Assembly (NCBI GenBank): GCA_964392725.1
Contig: CAYMPW010000002.1
Location: 19,520-83,519, forward strand
Origin: CAYMPW01 sp964392725
GTDB taxonomy: Archaea; Thermoplasmatota; Thermoplasmata; Methanomassiliicoccales; Methanomethylophilaceae
DNA length: 64,000 nt
Reading direction: 5' to 3'
Of this stretch, positions 33,596-42,499 are shown in pieces (the first letter of the stretch is position 1; every line of letters starts with the position of its first letter). Below the pieces are notes generated by a model. It was not told the DNA's origin and did not search any database. It was given only the letters and a program-made list of their open reading frames with translations. A program made the position numbers and the translations under genes.

Positions 33596-34291
33596 ATGAT
33601 TCAGAAGGTAGTTGTAGTCAGAACTGCCGTTGCACAGAGGTGCGTATTTTTGAATGATAACGAAGACTATACCGATTTAGATCGTATAGACATGACTGTT
33701 CAGGAACTGCTTACGGAAATGAAGGATATTTCCGAAGTTATTGTGGACTTGGCATATGCTTCTTTGATGTATGACAGTCAAAACATGGCCGAGAAAGTCT
33801 ATGAATTGGAACACGAAATGGATGATATGAAATATGCCATTCGTGTGAAACTTTTGCTTGCAGCCAGAACCAAAGAGGATGCCAAACAATTGGCAGGAAT
33901 TTTGCAGGTTGCAACCGCAGCAGACAGAATCTGTGAAGCTGCGGGTGAAATCGTAAAACTTCTCAACGTTCCCAAAGAGAAACGTCCGTTTATCACAAAC
34001 ATGCTTAATGAATCAGAAGAGAAGATTCGTATGACCCGTATCGATGGAAAATCCGATATGGGCGGAAATACAATCGAAGATCTTGCGGTAGAAGCCTGTA
34101 CGGGAACAAAGATTATCGCGGTAAGAAACCGTCATGGTTGGATTTACGATCCCGAGGACGATTTGAAAATACGTCCCGGAGACGACATTATCGTTCGTGG
34201 AACGGAAGATGGATTCAACCACCTTAAGGAATTCACTTCCGGATCATTACCCTGGGAATTCCCCGAAGTCAACGAGGAGGACGAAGAATGA
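33596..34291 (+). CDS. PhoU / TrkA_C domain protein, first of a pair
   Basis: A 231-residue cytosolic protein combining a PhoU-like helical domain (about residues 40-130: LLTEMKDISEVIVDLAYASLMYDSQNMAEKVYELEHEM) with a TrkA C-terminal (RCK_C) ligand-binding domain (about 150-215, ending LKIRPGDDIIVRGTEDGFNHLKEF). Such proteins lie next to MgtE-like permeases in archaea and are thought to gate or sense cations. A tatatac element near 33560 makes the ATG at 33596 almost leaderless; a TTG at 33650 after gaggtg is an alternative start giving 213 residues. Confidence 0.8.
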   Translation: MIQKVVVVRTAVAQRCVFLNDNEDYTDLDRIDMTVQELLTEMKDISEVIVDLAYASLMYDSQNMAEKVYELEHEMDDMKYAIRVKLLLAARTKEDAKQLAGILQVATAADRICEAAGEIVKLLNVPKEKRPFITNMLNESEEKIRMTRIDGKSDMGGNTIEDLAVEACTGTKIIAVRNRHGWIYDPEDDLKIRPGDDIIVRGTEDGFNHLKEFTSGSLPWEFPEVNEEDEE

Positions 34292-34866
34292 ACCGTATAG
34301 AATCTATGCTCTTGGATTTGAAAGACACTTCCGAGTTTATGATCGATTTGGCATATTCGTCTTTGTTGTACAACAATGTGGAAATTGCCGAAGAAGTTTT
34401 GTTCCTGGAAGAAAGAATGGACGAACTCAGCGAACAGATTCAGGAACTTGTAATCTCTATAGGAAAAGAAGATCCCGAAGCCGTCGCAAGAATTTCGGTT
34501 ATTTTGAGATTACAGATGGCAATAGAAGACATTGCCGATGCAGCCGCATCAATTGCGGATGTTGTTATCAGAGGATTGGGAGACCACCCGGTTATTCAGA
34601 TGAGTATTCAGGAATCCGAAGTTACCATCGAAATGGCAGAAATTTCCGAAGATTCGATTTTGGTAAACAAATCTCTCGGAGAATTGAGGTTCAGTACTCA
34701 CTGCGGTATGTTCATCATTGCGATTAAGCGCAATAATGTATACATATACGGTCCGGGAAGACACACGGTTCTCAACGCAGGCGATATTATTATTGCAAGA
34801 GGTCCCGAAGAAGGAGCTGATTTATTCAGCGATCTCGCCGACGGTACCGAACGTGAAATAGAGTAA
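34288..34866 (+). CDS. PhoU / TrkA_C domain protein, second of a pair
   Basis: A 192-residue paralogue of the gene just upstream, overlapping it by four bases (ATGA). The PhoU-like part shares the pattern DLAYSSLLYNNVEIAEEVLFLEERMDELSEQI with it, and the TrkA_C part has IIAIKRNNVYIYGPGRHTVLNAGDIIIARGPEEGADLF near residues 145-182. The two proteins probably form a hetero-oligomer regulating the divergent MgtE-type transporter. The bound ligand (nucleotide, Mg2+ or another) is unknown. Confidence 0.8.
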   Translation: MNRIESMLLDLKDTSEFMIDLAYSSLLYNNVEIAEEVLFLEERMDELSEQIQELVISIGKEDPEAVARISVILRLQMAIEDIADAAASIADVVIRGLGDHPVIQMSIQESEVTIEMAEISEDSILVNKSLGELRFSTHCGMFIIAIKRNNVYIYGPGRHTVLNAGDIIIARGPEEGADLFSDLADGTEREIE

Positions 34867-35126
34867 CGTAAAAATTCCTATCGGAATTAAACCCTTTACA
34901 TTTTATTCATATTTTATATGTCCAATCATCTGACGTGAGGGTATTTCGTTTGAAGGTTGAAATACTCTTGAGAAGTAATCCATACGGTGATGAACATGGA
35001 TGGAAAAATCTCTGAAAATAAAGGTATGTTTGATATGGTTGAACGTGGAATGGAAAAGCCTTGGTGTGATGAACATTTTTACACAGCAAGAGCTATTGTC
35101 ATAGTCATTTCGGCATAAACATACCC
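34867..35126 (+). other. Intergenic region with a possible 42-codon gene (34990-35118)
   Basis: No large gene lies between the PhoU pair and tRNA-Gln. A TATA-like catattttatatg occurs near 34909-34921. A 42-codon ATG frame runs from 34990 to 35118, ends in TAA, and is followed nine bases later by a hairpin terminator, so a short transcript ending at about 35150 is likely. The peptide would be acidic at first and end in a hydrophobic stretch (TARAIVIVISA). I do not recognise it; a decayed gene or a small RNA would fit as well. Confidence 0.35.
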
Positions 35127-35147
35127 GACGGAGGAAACCCCTCCGTC
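35127..35147 (+). terminator. Hairpin terminator
   Basis: A perfect 8-base-pair stem, gacggagg / cctccgtc, with loop aaacc. It lies 260 bases after the last certain plus-strand gene, which argues for an independent short transcript in front of it. Confidence 0.55.
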
Positions 35148-35183
35148 AAACAGAACTTACGTTAACCGAGTAGAATGAAAAGG

Positions 35184-35256
35184 TAGCCCCATGCAGATTC
35201 GAACTGCAGTCGCAGGATCCAGAATCCCGCATGATTGACCACTACACTATGGGGCT
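35184..35256 (-). tRNA. tRNA-Gln (anticodon CTG)
   Basis: On the minus strand the sequence folds as a complete cloverleaf: acceptor AGCCCCA / TGGGGCT with A1-U72, an anticodon arm CGGGA-TTCTGGA-TCCTG giving anticodon CTG, and a T arm CTGCA-GTTCGAAT-CTGCA-like with discriminator A. The A1-U72 pair and the GTGGTCAATC D loop are characteristic of archaeal tRNA-Gln. No CCA is encoded. No intron. Confidence 0.9.
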
Positions 35257-35439
35257 ATCAAGCCCATTTATCACGACTTTGTTTTAATAATTTTTGGTGC
35301 CTCTTTGCATCCATCATATAGGATTTTTGGCAAAACCCGCAAATTTCCATTTTTACAAAGAATTTGGTTCAAAATCTATTTGTCTGAATGCAGGCAAGAT
35401 TTCTGGATTATTGGATGGATTAGATAGCCAGGTAAATCA

Positions 35440-35447
35440 ATATAAAA
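35440..35447 (+). promoter_or_regulatory. TATA box for the NCS2 permease
   Basis: atataaaa, 21-28 bases before the ATG at 35468. It decides the start codon: the frame is open much further upstream (to 35294), but these codons would lie before the promoter. Confidence 0.6.
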
Positions 35448-35467
35448 GATGTATGACATTTCGTAGC

Positions 35468-36787
35468 ATGGACGTCAAACAGAGTCTTGATTCGTATTTC
35501 GGAATTTCCGAAAGAGGATCCACACTACGCAGAGAAACATCTGCTGGTGTTGCTACATTCTTGGCATTGGCTTACATTCTAGCAGTAAACCCATCGATTT
35601 TGGCTGCTGCGGGAATGGACCCATCTGCCGTTATGACTGCAACAATTCTTGGATCCGCGCTAGCTTGTTTTATTATGGCGTTGTATGCAAAGTTACCTAT
35701 TGCTTTGGCTCCCGGTATGGGAATTAACGCATTCTTTGCATTCACCGTTGTTGTGGTTATGGGATATTCTTGGGAACAGGCATTGGCTGCCGTGTTCGTT
35801 GCTTCTTTGATCTTTTTGTTACTTTCTTTGGGTTCGTTAAGGGTGAAAATTCTCAACGCAATTCCAGTAAACATGAGAAAAGCAATCACCGCCGCAATCG
35901 GAACTTTCATTTGTTTTGTTGGATTGCAGGGTGCAGGAATTATCGTTGGCAGTGATGCAACACTCGTTGCACTCGGAGATTTGACAAACTCCCTTGTTCT
36001 TTTGGCATTGGGCGGTATTGTTCTTACTTCAATTCTTTTCTTGAAAAAAGTTCCCGGAGCAATTCTTTTGGGAATTGTTATCACAGCAATTGTTGGAATG
36101 ATTCTCGGAATCGTCGATGTGCCCGCAAACATATTTGCTATGCCTGCAGCACCTGATTTCGGAGCATTTTGGACAGGTCTTACAACCGCAACCTGGGACA
36201 TCAAATTTGTTGCAGTAATTATCTCGTTCTTGTTTGTTATATTCTTTGACACTGCAGGTACAATTACCTCTGTTGGAGAAAGAGCAGGAATGGTTGATGA
36301 AAACGGAGATTTGGTAAACGCAGACAAAGCAATGCTTGCAGATGCTATCGGTTCTACCGCAGGTGCAGTAATCGGTGTATCCCCTGTTACATGTTACATC
36401 GAATCAAACGTAGGTGTCGAAAGCGGTGGAAGAACAGGATTCGTAGCTTTGATCGTTGGATTGTTGTTCCTTGCAACATTATTCTTGGGACCTGTGTTCT
36501 CTGTGTTCTCATTCCCATGTACCGCAGCAGCACTTTTGATTGTAGGTGCATTGATGATGTCTGAGGTCAGATCCATTGAATGGTTGAAGCCCGAAGTCGC
36601 AATCGCAGCATTCATTACAATTATTATGATGCTCATGACCTATTCGATTACCGACGGTATCGGATTCGGAATAATCATGTATTGTATTGGAGCAATCGTC
36701 GTGGGACGTGGAAAAGAAGTATCCCCTCTCATGTACGGAGTTTCAGTCTTGTTCATTGCATATTTCGCAATGACTGCATTACTTTGA
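35468..36787 (+). CDS. Nucleobase:cation symporter-2 family permease (AzgA/PbuG-like)
   Basis: A 439-residue membrane protein with 12-14 predicted spans that takes up purine bases (adenine, guanine or hypoxanthine) with protons. The N-terminal YFGISERGSTLRRETSAGVATFLALAYILAVNPSIL and APGMGINAFFAFTVV are typical of the AzgA-like branch, and the late signature DTAGTITSVGERAGMVDENG matches too. Length fits after choosing the start at 35468, which makes the gene leaderless. It may feed purines into the salvage pathway beside adenylate kinase, the next gene. Confidence 0.88.
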   Translation: MDVKQSLDSYFGISERGSTLRRETSAGVATFLALAYILAVNPSILAAAGMDPSAVMTATILGSALACFIMALYAKLPIALAPGMGINAFFAFTVVVVMGYSWEQALAAVFVASLIFLLLSLGSLRVKILNAIPVNMRKAITAAIGTFICFVGLQGAGIIVGSDATLVALGDLTNSLVLLALGGIVLTSILFLKKVPGAILLGIVITAIVGMILGIVDVPANIFAMPAAPDFGAFWTGLTTATWDIKFVAVIISFLFVIFFDTAGTITSVGERAGMVDENGDLVNADKAMLADAIGSTAGAVIGVSPVTCYIESNVGVESGGRTGFVALIVGLLFLATLFLGPVFSVFSFPCTAAALLIVGALMMSEVRSIEWLKPEVAIAAFITIIMMLMTYSITDGIGFGIIMYCIGAIVVGRGKEVSPLMYGVSVLFIAYFAMTALL

Positions 36788-36802
36788 AAATAAAACTATT
36801 TT

Positions 36803-36830
36803 AAGACGGCCTTTACGGCCGTCTTTTTTT
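36803..36830. terminator. Bidirectional hairpin terminator
   Basis: A 9-base-pair stem, aagacggcc / ggccgtctt, followed by a seven-T run, between the convergent permease and adenylate kinase genes (stops at 36787 and 36835). Confidence 0.8.
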
Positions 36831-36834
36831 AAAA

Positions 36835-37458
36835 TCACTGAATGGCTTTCTTTACTTTCTCGAAGATTTCGTCGATACTTCCGACACCTTCGATGGTTAC
36901 GAGAGTTCCTTTCTTCTCATAGTATGAAATGAGGGGAAGTGTGTTCTCGCGGTAAACTTTGAGCCTGTTTGTAACGGTTGCTTCGGTATCGTCGTCTCTC
37001 TGATAGAGCTGGCATCCGCATTTGCAGGTGTTTTCAACTGCAGGGGGGTTGTATTCCAAGTGGTAGACTGCGTTACATTCGGGGCAGGAGCGTCTCTTGG
37101 TGAGTCTGTTAACGAGTTCATCGTCTTTGACATCAAGGTTGAGAGCAAGATCGATTTCAATCTGTTCGCCGAGTGCGTCTGCCTGTTCGATGGTTCTGGG
37201 GAATCCGTCGAAAATAACTCCTCCGTCGATGGTTGCCATCTTTTCGGTCATGAGTCCGATGATGAGATCATTGGGTACGAGTGCACCTGAATCCATGAAC
37301 TCTTTTGCTTTAAGTCCGAGAGGTGTTCCGTTTCTGACGGCTTCGCGGAGCATATCTCCGGTGGAAAGTCTTACGAATCCCAATTCTTCGCCTAATTTTT
37401 CACCCTGGGTTCCTTTTCCGGAGCCAGGAGGTCCGAGAAGTACAATCTTGGATTTCAT
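36835..37458 (-). CDS. adk: Adenylate kinase with zinc-binding lid
   Basis: A 207-residue P-loop kinase of the bacterial-type Adk family that interconverts AMP, ADP and ATP. Walker A GPPGSGKGT is at residues 8-16, the DGFPRT motif near 80-85, and the lid carries four Cys (CPEC ... CKCGC, about 128-155) that should bind zinc. In many Euryarchaeota adk is inside the secY end of the ribosomal operon; here it stands alone some 17 kb downstream. Confidence 0.95.
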   Translation of the reverse strand: MKSKIVLLGPPGSGKGTQGEKLGEELGFVRLSTGDMLREAVRNGTPLGLKAKEFMDSGALVPNDLIIGLMTEKMATIDGGVIFDGFPRTIEQADALGEQIEIDLALNLDVKDDELVNRLTKRRSCPECNAVYHLEYNPPAVENTCKCGCQLYQRDDDTEATVTNRLKVYRENTLPLISYYEKKGTLVTIEGVGSIDEIFEKVKKAIQ

Positions 37459-37613
37459 AATAATTGTGAATACATACCTATATATAGGGTTTTAGCGGAG
37501 TTTGACCTGTTTTCCAACGAGGATTTTTCTCAATCTCACAAAAAGTATAAACACTGTTAACTCACTTAACCTTATTAGCTAGAAGTAAGATAAACCTTCA
37601 AGAGGTGCGATAC

Positions 37614-39047
37614 TTGGACCAAAAAATAATTGATAAAATAGAAGCAATCGTCGGAAAGGACGGTTATTCCACCAAGACCGCAGACCTGTACGCGTACGGG
37701 TTTGACGCGTCTATATTCCACAACAGCCCGGACATGGTTATTCAGCCTTCAACAACCGAACAGGTTTCTGAAATCATGAAAATCGCAAATGCAGAAAAGA
37801 TTCCTGTTGTTCCAAGAGGAGCAGGAACCGGTCTTTGCGGTTCAGCCGTTCCAATCAAAGGCGGAATTGTAATTTCTATGCAGAGAATGAACAAAGTTCT
37901 CGAAATCAGCGTAGGAGATCTTTGGGTCGATGTTCAGGCAGGGGTCGTATACAACGATCTTAACGATGCCCTTTCAGAATACGGATTCTTTTTCCCACCT
38001 TCTCCCGGATCTGCAGAAGCATGTCAGATCGGAGGAATGGTTGCAAACAACGCATCCGGTATGAGAGCCGTAAAATATGGAGCAACAAGAGATTTCGTTC
38101 TTGGACTTACATTCGTTAAAGCAGATGGAGAAATCGTTCGCAGCGGAACCAGAACAATCAAAGATTCTTCCGGATATCAGTTGGCACGTCTCCTTTGCGG
38201 AAGTGAAGGAACACTCGGAATTATTACCGAAGTTACACTTAAATTGACAACCAAACCTAAGAAGTCCGCTTCATGTTTGGTTGCATTTAACAATGTTGCA
38301 GATGCAGGAAGCTGCATCTCCGCAATCATCGCAAAGCCTTTGATCCCGGCATCATGCGAGCTTTTGGACAGCACCGCAATCAACGCGGTCAACAAAGCAA
38401 TCGGAAACCCTCTTCCTGACTCTCAGGCAATTATTATTGTCGAAGTCGACGGAGAAACCGATGAAATCATCGAAAGGGATTTGGCAATCGTCGCAGAAGT
38501 TGCAAAAGAACAGAAAGCAATTTCAATCACACCTTCACACGACAAGAAGCAGATTGCAGCTTGGACCACAGCAAGAAAGTCTGTTATGACTTCCTTAAGT
38601 GCAATGAAACCCGGATTTTCTTCGGTTTCTTTGGCTGATGATATGGGTGTACCAATATCCAAAGTTCCAGATGCAGTAAAAGCATTCCAGGAAATTGCAG
38701 AAAAGAACAGGGTTACAATTGCAACCTACGGACACGCATCCGATGGAAATCTTCACACAAAGATGCTCCTCAATCCTCTCGACAAAGATGAGTGGGATCG
38801 CGGTGTACAGGCTGTTAACGAGATTTTTGATGTTTGTATCGCTCTCGGCGGTACGGTTACCGGAGAACACGGAGTCGGAATTTCAAAAGCACCCAACTTC
38901 GCAAAAGAAAGAGCTTCCGAACTTTCTTCGATTATCGCAATCAAGAAAGCCATGGATCCAAACAACATTTTGAATCCCGGAAAACTCGAACAGTGGGAAG
39001 GAAGCATTCTCACAAATCTCAGGTACCCTTGCAAAGAGTACATGTAA
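37614..39047 (+). CDS. FAD-binding oxidoreductase, GlcD / D-lactate dehydrogenase-like
   Basis: A 477-residue flavoprotein of the 4-cresol-oxidase/GlcD group, which oxidises 2-hydroxy acids such as D-lactate or glycolate. The FAD-binding VVPRGAGTGLCGSAVPIKGGIV is at about residues 65-86, ASGMRAVKYGATRDFVLGL near 146, and the substrate-domain NLHTKMLL and GTVTGEHGVGISK motif near 420-435 with the conserved His. I use the TTG at 37614, six bases after gaggtg; the GTG at 37605 is part of that ribosome-binding site. No Fe-S partner subunit (GlcF) lies beside it. Confidence 0.87.
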   Translation: MDQKIIDKIEAIVGKDGYSTKTADLYAYGFDASIFHNSPDMVIQPSTTEQVSEIMKIANAEKIPVVPRGAGTGLCGSAVPIKGGIVISMQRMNKVLEISVGDLWVDVQAGVVYNDLNDALSEYGFFFPPSPGSAEACQIGGMVANNASGMRAVKYGATRDFVLGLTFVKADGEIVRSGTRTIKDSSGYQLARLLCGSEGTLGIITEVTLKLTTKPKKSASCLVAFNNVADAGSCISAIIAKPLIPASCELLDSTAINAVNKAIGNPLPDSQAIIIVEVDGETDEIIERDLAIVAEVAKEQKAISITPSHDKKQIAAWTTARKSVMTSLSAMKPGFSSVSLADDMGVPISKVPDAVKAFQEIAEKNRVTIATYGHASDGNLHTKMLLNPLDKDEWDRGVQAVNEIFDVCIALGGTVTGEHGVGISKAPNFAKERASELSSIIAIKKAMDPNNILNPGKLEQWEGSILTNLRYPCKEYM

Positions 39048-39055
39048 AACCGTTT

Positions 39056-39071
39056 GGGGGATTAATCCCCC
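39056..39071. terminator. Hairpin terminator
   Basis: The palindrome gggggatt / aatccccc, eight bases after the oxidoreductase stop and between two convergent genes. It lies in a T-poor context, so efficiency is uncertain. Confidence 0.45.
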
Positions 39072-39121
39072 ATTCGGAAACAGTTTAAATTTTTCAATTC
39101 TTAGTTTTGTGTCAATATTCC

Positions 39122-39781
39122 TTACGGGAAAAGCACGAAGAAATAGACGTAAAGGAATGCTGCACCTATTGCAACCATTATTCCCCAAAGAATCGGATTC
39201 CATTTGATAATCTTCGAACCGTCAAAAGGTGGGAAAGGAATCAAATTAAACAATCCAAGGAATGCGTTGAGATAGAACATGAGTTGAATCATTACAGCAA
39301 TAACCAAACTGTTTGTGTGAACCGTATACAAAAGAATCAATGCAATCGCAGCCAACACAAAATTAACCGCAGGTCCCGCAATACTGATTTTTCCGTTCTT
39401 TTCGGTATCAATGCGACCGTCAATGTAAACCGCACCGGGTGCTGCAAACAGGAATCCCATGAATCCTGAAATTATTGCAATACCCAATCCTGCGGGCCAC
39501 ATACGGAATTCTGCCCAGGCTCCGTATTTCTGTGCAACGAATTTATGTCCGAATTCATGACACATGAAACTAAAGATTACCAAAACAACACAGATTCCGA
39601 ACCAATATAATCCGTTAACCCAAATATTGTCATCAAAGAAATGACTGTTTGACCTAGCATAAATCAAAGTAAAGGCCAAAGATAGAGCTGCGATTGAAAG
39701 AACAATATCTCGAATCTCAATCTTGCTGAAAGCGGGCATTCCGAAACCCGGGTTGATTTTTCTGGCTTCTACCATACACAT
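39122..39781 (-). CDS. Site-2 protease family membrane metallopeptidase (M50)
   Basis: A 219-residue membrane peptidase with about six spans. Zinc ligands are in HEFGH (about residues 91-95), inside the second or third span, and the second motif NLIPFPPFDG near 186-195 gives the Asp ligand. Family members cut transmembrane helices of other proteins in regulated proteolysis. No PDZ or CBS domain is present, so this is a minimal form. An ATG two codons in (39775) may be the real start. Confidence 0.88.
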   Translation of the reverse strand: MCMVEARKINPGFGMPAFSKIEIRDIVLSIAALSLAFTLIYARSNSHFFDDNIWVNGLYWFGICVVLVIFSFMCHEFGHKFVAQKYGAWAEFRMWPAGLGIAIISGFMGFLFAAPGAVYIDGRIDTEKNGKISIAGPAVNFVLAAIALILLYTVHTNSLVIAVMIQLMFYLNAFLGLFNLIPFPPFDGSKIIKWNPILWGIMVAIGAAFLYVYFFVLFP

Positions 39782-39857
39782 GTATCTTTATTTTGGCTTA
39801 TAACATTTACACCGATTTTTCCGTATCTATTTAATATTGTGGATTTGTTGATAGTGT

Positions 39858-41738
39858 ATGGCTCAGAACGTAGTTCACGGAAAAACAACCTGTCATTGGT
39901 GTGATACCTGCGGTACTCTTCTGTTGGGAGACGTCTGTTCCATTTGTAAAAGGGATGGAAGGGAATTCGAAATAAATCTTCCCGGAGATATCCGTCCCGC
40001 TATGGGCGACGGACAGGAAATGCTGTTGGAACTTTTCCGCATGCATTTCGGAACATCCGCACCTTTGGAAAACAAATCAATATTTTTCAACAAAATTCCG
40101 GGAGAAGACCGTACCGACGAAATCGTTATGGGCGGTGCGGTTTTAGGAATTATTCGTTTTGATTTAATTTTGAATCGTATGATTCTGGAAATAAGACAGC
40201 CCGGAGCAGATTTATTCTATCCGGTTGCAACAAAGAATATCGTACGTTTCGGTAACATGTCCGGACATTTGGCCGGAAAGAGCGTTCCCGGAGAAAATAT
40301 CTTCGAAGTCACGGGAGACTTTTCCGAAGGAGATCCGATTATTGTTGTTAAAGGACAGAAATACGGGCCCGGAATCGCATTGGGTGCGGGAAATCAATTA
40401 AAAGAATTGCCTAAAGCAATCCGCATCAGAGATTTGGCACCTTCGGAATTTATACAGCAGCCGGATGCGAACAGAGGAATTTTCGTACTGGCAAACAAAA
40501 ACCATCTTTTGAAATTGGAATCAGATTCCATAAGCGACATCCGTTCATTCACAAGCGGACGCAAACAACCCGTTACAATTTCATTTTCGGGAGGAAAAGA
40601 TTCTCTTGCAGCTTACGGATTGGCGGTTGCAGCGGTTAAAGATCCAGGAATGATTTTCGTCAATACGGGATTGGAATTCCCGGAAACCGTGGATTACGTT
40701 CACGAATTTGCAAAAGAATCCGGTTTGGAATTGCATGAAGCGGACGCGGGAGATGCATTTTGGGATTATGTCGATACATTCGGACCACCTGCAAAAGATT
40801 TCCGTTGGTGCTGTAAGGTTTGTAAGCTCGGACCGATTTCAGAATTAATTTCACATGATTTTCCGAGAGGAACGATTACGGTTGAAGGAAACCGTGCAAT
40901 GGAATCTTTCGCAAGATCTAAAATAGGATTCGTTTCAAAGAATCCTTTTGTTCCAAATCAGGTTATGCTGAATCCCGTAAGGGCTTGGTCCGCAGCAGAA
41001 ATTTGGGGTTACATTTGGATGCGCAAATTGGCGTACAATCCTTTGTACGAAAGAGATTTCGAAAGAATCGGATGTTATCTCTGTGCTTCCTGTTTGGGAA
41101 GCGAATGGAGAAACATCGAAAGATTGCACCCCGAATTATATTCGAAATGGGAACAATACATGCATGAATATGCACAACAGAGAGGACTTCCCAAAGAGTA
41201 TGTGGACTATGGATTCTGGAGATGGAAAGTTCTTCCTCCCAAGATGATTAAATTAGCGGAAGGAATGAATCTCCGCACGGAACCAACTAAAGCCGTAGGT
41301 CCTTCTATGCGCATGTTGAAAGGAGCATCTTCATGTGCCGCAGGCGGATATTCCGCGGAAGCAATAGTCACGGTTCCGAGAAACAGGGATTTCTCTTATG
41401 TCGAGGATGCATTGCGTACGGTGGGAGAAGTTCGTTATTCCGAAGAATTCGAGATTGCAATGGTACGTTCACCCAAAGGAACCGCAAAGTTATTCGGCGG
41501 TGGACAGGTAAGTATAACTTCAAAGACCCAGGAAGGAACAGAATATATGTTCGAGCATTCCATCAAAGCTCTTTTGAGAGCACAGATGTGTACTTCCTGC
41601 GGAATTTGTGCAAAGAGTTGTCCGAAACACGCTATTAAGATTTCACATGGAATGAGAGTTGATCCAAACAAGTGTATTGCTTGTGGAAAATGTGAAAAAT
41701 CCTGTATGGTTGTGCATTATTTCGATAAATTGATGTGA
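39858..41738 (+). CDS. PUA / PAPS-reductase-like / ferredoxin fusion protein
   Basis: A 626-residue multidomain protein. In order: a zinc-finger-like N-terminus (C12, C15, C18, C27, C30), a PUA RNA-binding domain (about 120-215), a PP-loop domain of the PAPS reductase/DNA sulfur family with SGGKDS at 244-249 and cysteine pairs near 316 (CCKVC) and 405 (CYLCASC), then two 4Fe-4S clusters of ferredoxin type (CTSCGICAKSCP and CIACGKCEKSCM, about 577-617). The architecture occurs in methanogens. The PUA domain suggests an RNA substrate, for instance thiolation, more than sulfate reduction, but this is inference. Confidence 0.82.
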   Translation: MAQNVVHGKTTCHWCDTCGTLLLGDVCSICKRDGREFEINLPGDIRPAMGDGQEMLLELFRMHFGTSAPLENKSIFFNKIPGEDRTDEIVMGGAVLGIIRFDLILNRMILEIRQPGADLFYPVATKNIVRFGNMSGHLAGKSVPGENIFEVTGDFSEGDPIIVVKGQKYGPGIALGAGNQLKELPKAIRIRDLAPSEFIQQPDANRGIFVLANKNHLLKLESDSISDIRSFTSGRKQPVTISFSGGKDSLAAYGLAVAAVKDPGMIFVNTGLEFPETVDYVHEFAKESGLELHEADAGDAFWDYVDTFGPPAKDFRWCCKVCKLGPISELISHDFPRGTITVEGNRAMESFARSKIGFVSKNPFVPNQVMLNPVRAWSAAEIWGYIWMRKLAYNPLYERDFERIGCYLCASCLGSEWRNIERLHPELYSKWEQYMHEYAQQRGLPKEYVDYGFWRWKVLPPKMIKLAEGMNLRTEPTKAVGPSMRMLKGASSCAAGGYSAEAIVTVPRNRDFSYVEDALRTVGEVRYSEEFEIAMVRSPKGTAKLFGGGQVSITSKTQEGTEYMFEHSIKALLRAQMCTSCGICAKSCPKHAIKISHGMRVDPNKCIACGKCEKSCMVVHYFDKLM

Positions 41739-41782
41739 TCATTCTACAAACAGTTTTATTAGTATAACTGTGTTGAAAGGGT

Positions 41783-42499
41783 ATGGATTTGTCATTCGGT
41801 ATAGGAATGTTTGTCGGCCTTGGCGCTACACTCATTTTAATGTATCTTGTTTTGAGAAAATACACCTATCCAAAGGTTGAACAGCCATTTTTCAGTGATC
41901 CTTCACTGTTCATGCTTTTCGCGGTTGGATTGGTTTCAGGTACGATTCTCTATATGGCATCCACATACCTAAATCTCAACAATGTGATTTATGCGATTCT
42001 GTTTGCGATTATTCAGGGTATGCTTTTGTTGGTTTGTTTGAATCTTAAAAGATATTCCGGTAAATCCGATACTATCTTCTACGGATACGGTCTGGGTCTC
42101 GGACTCGGAGGCGCAATGGCAACCGGTTTGATATATCAGATTACATACGCAATGCAGGTGGAATTTGATCTCGCTTCGATGGTTATCGTTTGTATTATGG
42201 GTGTTGCACAGATTATGATGCTCAGTGCGGTTGGAGCAACAATCGGAGAAGGTGTTGCACGTCAACGCCCTTGGGAATTCCTTATGCAGGGATTAATCGT
42301 TAACACGGTGTTCATGGTTTGTTGGTCTTTGGCAAGAAGTACATTGGCAACCGGAAACACAATAACGTATCTCTATCTCGCATTGATGGTTGTCGTTGCA
42401 GTTTGGTATTTCTATCGTACGATGTTCACAAAACTTTCGTTTACGGTTGATGAAATTCTTAGACAGAACGGAATCAAACGTGATGATATACCACGTTAA
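41783..42499 (+). CDS. Hypothetical polytopic membrane protein, 238 residues
   Basis: I do not recognise the family. About six to seven hydrophobic spans are evident (for example LSFGIGMFVGLGATLILMYLVL at the N-terminus, YGYGLGLGLGGAMATGLIYQI in the middle), with short charged loops and a basic C-terminal tail. The glycine-rich middle span may pack tightly. It stands alone between the PUA fusion gene and the convergent zinc-ribbon gene, with a four-base overlap at the 3' end. Confidence 0.7.
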   Translation: MDLSFGIGMFVGLGATLILMYLVLRKYTYPKVEQPFFSDPSLFMLFAVGLVSGTILYMASTYLNLNNVIYAILFAIIQGMLLLVCLNLKRYSGKSDTIFYGYGLGLGLGGAMATGLIYQITYAMQVEFDLASMVIVCIMGVAQIMMLSAVGATIGEGVARQRPWEFLMQGLIVNTVFMVCWSLARSTLATGNTITYLYLALMVVVAVWYFYRTMFTKLSFTVDEILRQNGIKRDDIPR

